Below are positions 60,501 through 64,000 of a stretch of 64,000 bases of DNA, in pieces. Within the stretch, counting starts at the first letter, position 1. The number at the start of each line of letters is the position of its first letter. The DNA is from Penelope pileata (taxonomy: Eukaryota > Chordata > Aves > Galliformes > Cracidae): positions 125,561-189,560 of the forward strand of contig WBMW01005516.1 of assembly GCA_013396635.1 (NCBI GenBank), in the 5' to 3' direction. The translations under genes and the position numbers were made by a program. The notes below the pieces were generated by a model. That model did no database searches, was not told where the DNA came from, and saw only the letters and a program-made list of their open reading frames with translations.

Positions 60501-62076
60501 AATTTTGGCTGTGCCTTCACTATGCTTTATGAGAGGACTGCTGTCTTACCAGCATAAATTTTAAAAGTCTAGAGGTACTGGGGAAGCAGCTGGACTCTTC
60601 CTTCCTTTTGCTCTTAGCAGTGGACCTAAAGATAGAGAGAGGTCGGGATGGTCTCCATTTTATAGTAAAGAGCCCTTTGACCTCTGACCAGTAGAGTACA
60701 TTACAATATATTGACCATTAATTTTTTATGAGGCCCATCATATCAACTGTGAAGTATCTACAATTAAATGTAATATTTCCCACAATAAAAATATTTATTT
60801 ATTTATTTATTTTCAATGGGAAGTACTCAGACAGGTAAATCAAATCTCTCATCCAGCACCAGTCTAAGTAGCATTTTAAGAAATTAGCTGTTGAGAAAGT
60901 TCGACAGTTTGACAGTGCATGTAACACAAGATTTGGACAGATGTTACCAGGTAACATTTTCCTACAAGTGCACAAAAATGCCTCCCCAACCCAGCCTTGG
61001 TTTAAAATCTCACTACACTCCTATGCATTTTTAAGGATTCTTTCTTTTCTCTCTTGTGATGGTACTCCAGACCCGTTCTAGGCACAGCAGTTGTAGCTAT
61101 AGTCATTTGAATCACCTCACAGGATTTTTAATAAGCCCTCTGAAGGCTATATTTAAACCTTCAAATAATTTTCTAACTAGAGCACTGCTGTAGAAACATA
61201 ACAAAAAAGCATGCTGCAATCGGTGATTATATTATTATATGAGGTAGTTCTAATCAACAAGAAATAAGGCTGAAAATACCAGGAACTATAGAGAAGTGTC
61301 CACAAAGTATGTGCTTTCAACCAGCACTTTACTGCTTTTCAAAATACATACGCAATCCTTATTTTTGGCCTTCCTTCCTTCTAAGATATAGTATCAATGT
61401 TCACTAGCCTAAGTTTTTCTAGGTTAAACGAAAAATTACAGTAACGTTTAGAAAGTAATACTAACATTGCTGAGTTTGTACCATAAACTGTTCACTACAT
61501 TTCATTTGAAGGTCTGTTGTACCTTGCCGGGCTATGGAAAGCATGAAGAGGTAGGCCAATATAAAACAAATAGTGCCACAAGTCTGCATGGCTTAAAGGC
61601 TTCATCACCTGTCTTATACAGCCAACTAGACAAGTTACCTGATGGTATTCCCTGCTACACTGCATATCTCTACCTGACCTGTTTCTCCAACTAACAGCAA
61701 TCTTCATTTGCTAAAAAACATTCACTCTGACTTTATGTTCTTCCACACAAATATAAAAATAAACTTAAGCAATAATGTAGTTAAAAAAGTGGTAGATTTA
61801 CTGCCTTTTAAATTCTTATATTGAATACTTCTGTAGAAAACATTTTCTTGCTTTCTACAATTTTTTTGTGGGAAACTATATGCAGAAAGCCTTAAAATTT
61901 ATCTTTTATTTAAGAACTCTATATGGATGCTCATGGAGAAAAAATCCTCACCACTTATGCACTTTTCATTGTATAGCTGGATAGACAACCAAATAACATA
62001 TAGTTCTTCCCAGATTTATATTGATTCACCCTGCTGTGAATACAAATTATAGGATATGACGTTAAGTTAATAAGAC
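60501..62076. other. Non-coding stretch with a (TTTA)n run
   Basis: No gene was recognised. (TTTA)n occupies 60792-60813. Confidence 0.6.
60792..60813. repeat. (TTTA)n microsatellite
   Basis: Five to six perfect ATTT units. Confidence 0.9.
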
Positions 62077-62094
62077 AAAAAAAAAAAAAAAAAA
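62077..62094. repeat. Poly-A run
   Basis: Eighteen consecutive A. No retroelement body is recognised on its 5' side, so I take it as a simple homopolymer. Confidence 0.9.
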
Positions 62095-62099
62095 GGAAG

Positions 62100-62590
62100 A
62101 AAATTTCTTTGTTTGCAAATCTGAAGCATTAATTGCGTTCCTGTGAGGCAATCTGGATGAAGCTTCTGCTAAGCAAATTAGATATAAACTGAAGGTGAGG
62201 GCAAAGGGGTTGCCACAGCAAGGGAGCATCGAGTGACAGGCACTGGGACCTCCGATGCATGCCTTGTAGAGCAGATGTTCGCAAGGATGCAGTGATTATT
62301 GAACTGGTAATAAAAAAGCATCAGCTTACAGGCAGCCACGATGGATGCTGGTAATTATAAAGCATCCCCTGGGAGGAAAATGACACAAGTCAGCCGCATC
62401 TCTGCAATCACAGGGGCATAATTAAAGCTCTAGTAACAGTTGTTAATAGGGTGCAAATAAAACGGTGAAAATTTGAACACAGTCTTTTTCTTTTTTAAAG
62501 AGACGGCAAAGGACAATGTAATTACAGAGACTGCATGCTTTTTAATTTCATGATGCAGTAAAACAAAGACCTTTAATGTATTTTATACAT
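62100..62590. promoter_or_regulatory. Candidate conserved enhancer (homeodomain-site cluster)
   Basis: About 490 bases of balanced, high-complexity sequence lie in an otherwise AT-rich region. They hold an unusual density of developmental transcription-factor cores: TTTGCAAAT (62112), GCATTAATTGCG (62126), GCAAATTAG (62173), GTGACAGG, GGTAATTATAAAG (62350), CATAATTAAAG (62418), AACAGTTGTTAATAG and GTAATTAC (62518). There is no coding frame, repeat or transposon match. Such motif grammar is typical of vertebrate conserved non-coding enhancers near developmental genes. Conservation is not tested here. Confidence 0.4.
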
Positions 62591-64000
62591 GCATATACAC
62601 ACCATATCAAAAAGGCAAAAGTGATTTAGTCTTTGACTGTGTGACATGATGGGGAGAACAGATTTTCTCACCAGAATGTTTATATTTTTATTTTCAAAAT
62701 AAGCAAAACACAAATATATAAAGAAAATGTGTATGAATATTTGGCCATTTCATTCTCACTGGAGATGTATAATATCAGTATATATGGTTAGCTAGTACAT
62801 GTAGCGTTATTGTAGGCACAATAATATTAAGACACTAGCAAAGCAGGTCATACAAGTTGAGGTGCTATCTCTTATTAGTCTTACTGGAAAAAACAGTCAA
62901 TTTCCCCATTTTTACACTCTTCAGGTGTTTTTCAAGTAATTTAAACTGTATCTTTTTTTAATTCAAAATGTAACTTCTGTAGGCCTAATGGTATATTAAT
63001 AGTCTTTGTATTCCACATCTAGAACACCTGGAACTTTATAATAAATTTCAGTAAAAATCCTTATGAAGGTTTAAGTACATAAAAAATGTAAAATCTATCT
63101 TTCATACATGCTAACATCAAATCAAATCACATTTTGGTACAGAATGAATGAAGTGTCTTTGGTATGTCTTTCTAAATTCAAATATTCTCATCTAATGCAA
63201 TAACTAGTCAAAAAACATGTCTATACTTCTCAGAAAAATTTGACTGAAAGTTTTTGGAGTCTCTCTAATCCTCTAGTTTTCTTTTAAAACTTAATTTTCA
63301 TATGCTTAGTATCTTTACGGCAGTACCAATTTTGCACAGTGAAATTGATCCCAAAGAGCAGATTCCACTCAAGAAGAGTGGTATTCTAAAATATTAGTAT
63401 GTGACTTGATTACATTCCTGAATCTGGGCTGTGTCATATTATGGTTGGTTGTATTTTTGTTTCTTTCACTTTCATTTAGGATGTTTAGTAGCGGTCACTC
63501 TCTTGGGGCTCTTACCTTTTTCCTTATAGACGATTATTCAACACAGAGCAGAGTATTTTGGTAGTCTCAAGCTCAACCGATTGTCCAGTATTCAAGAGCT
63601 TTCCTATTGTTTCTGTTCCCATCCAAAGCATACACCAATGTGGCCTACTGACATATTTTTGTTACTGTACAATTTGTTTAAGATGCACTGTAAATTTGCC
63701 TTTTGTGACAAAAATATAAACAAACCTTGAAAAAAAGTTTCTTTATTCAGCAACTCGTTCTTCACTGACAACACATGCACCTACAAGGAACTTTCCTTTT
63801 CCTAACTTTTTGTGTTTTTTTGGCTGTGCTCTGTCTCTTGTAGTGTCTTACACTTCCTGGTTCTTTAAAAACACACATATAAGTCACCTTATAGCTGCAA
63901 TCCAAATCCCGTTGTATCCATTGCTTTGTAATCACTGGATCATTTGTTTCATGACCCAAAGGATCTAGCATACTGATCCACAGCTGAAGTTTGGTTTGCA
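62591..64000. other. AT-rich non-coding stretch
   Basis: No gene was recognised up to the end of the window. The minus-strand frame at 63762-63971 (69 codons) has no known motif. Confidence 0.55.

Overview
The window is vertebrate nuclear DNA, almost certainly from a bird and most likely a galliform (chicken, turkey or quail type). Three things point there. It carries several CR1 LINE copies with the avian-style 3' tail (runs of ATTCTATG/ATTCTGTG after a TTGGA..GATGATCT..GGTCCCTTCCAA block). It carries mariner copies with TIRs reading TTGCTCTGAAAGTAATGCC, which I recognise as the Galluhop/Mariner1_GG type. The rest is AT-rich, intron- or desert-like sequence. No prokaryotic, organellar or viral gene organisation is visible, and I find no convincing host protein-coding gene, tRNA, rRNA or snRNA.

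Layout: 1-19.2 kb is AT-rich sequence with one CR1 tail (172-236), two GC-richer blocks of unknown origin (2905-3290 and 12719-13020) and microsatellites. 19.2-19.95 kb is the most unusual single-copy block: CpG-containing, rich in CAGG-type imperfect repeats, with a perfect 11-bp tandem array, several short palindromes and a TATA-like site. 19.95-38 kb is again AT-rich, with two CR1 tails on the minus strand (22.7 and 32.7 kb) and an internally deleted mariner (27.0-27.6 kb) that contains the one assembly gap (39 Ns). 38.06-40.29 kb and 45.59-46.98 kb hold two long, 5'-truncated, plus-strand CR1 copies with decayed endonuclease/reverse-transcriptase reading frames. 47.9-51.2 kb has two further CR1 tails, a palindromic rearrangement and two long pyrimidine tracts. 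52.5-59.3 kb is a cluster of four mariner remnants and one CR1 shard. 60.2-62.6 kb contains two stretches whose composition and motif content resemble conserved non-coding enhancers.

The only recognisable reading frames belong to transposable elements, and all are inactivated by stops, frameshifts, internal deletions or lost catalytic residues. No genes work together here. The functional interest lies in possible regulatory DNA and in the history of the repeats. I saw no new multi-gene system. The observations most worth checking are the shared deletion junction of two mariner copies, the candidate enhancers near 62 and 60 kb, and the GC-rich block near 19.5 kb.
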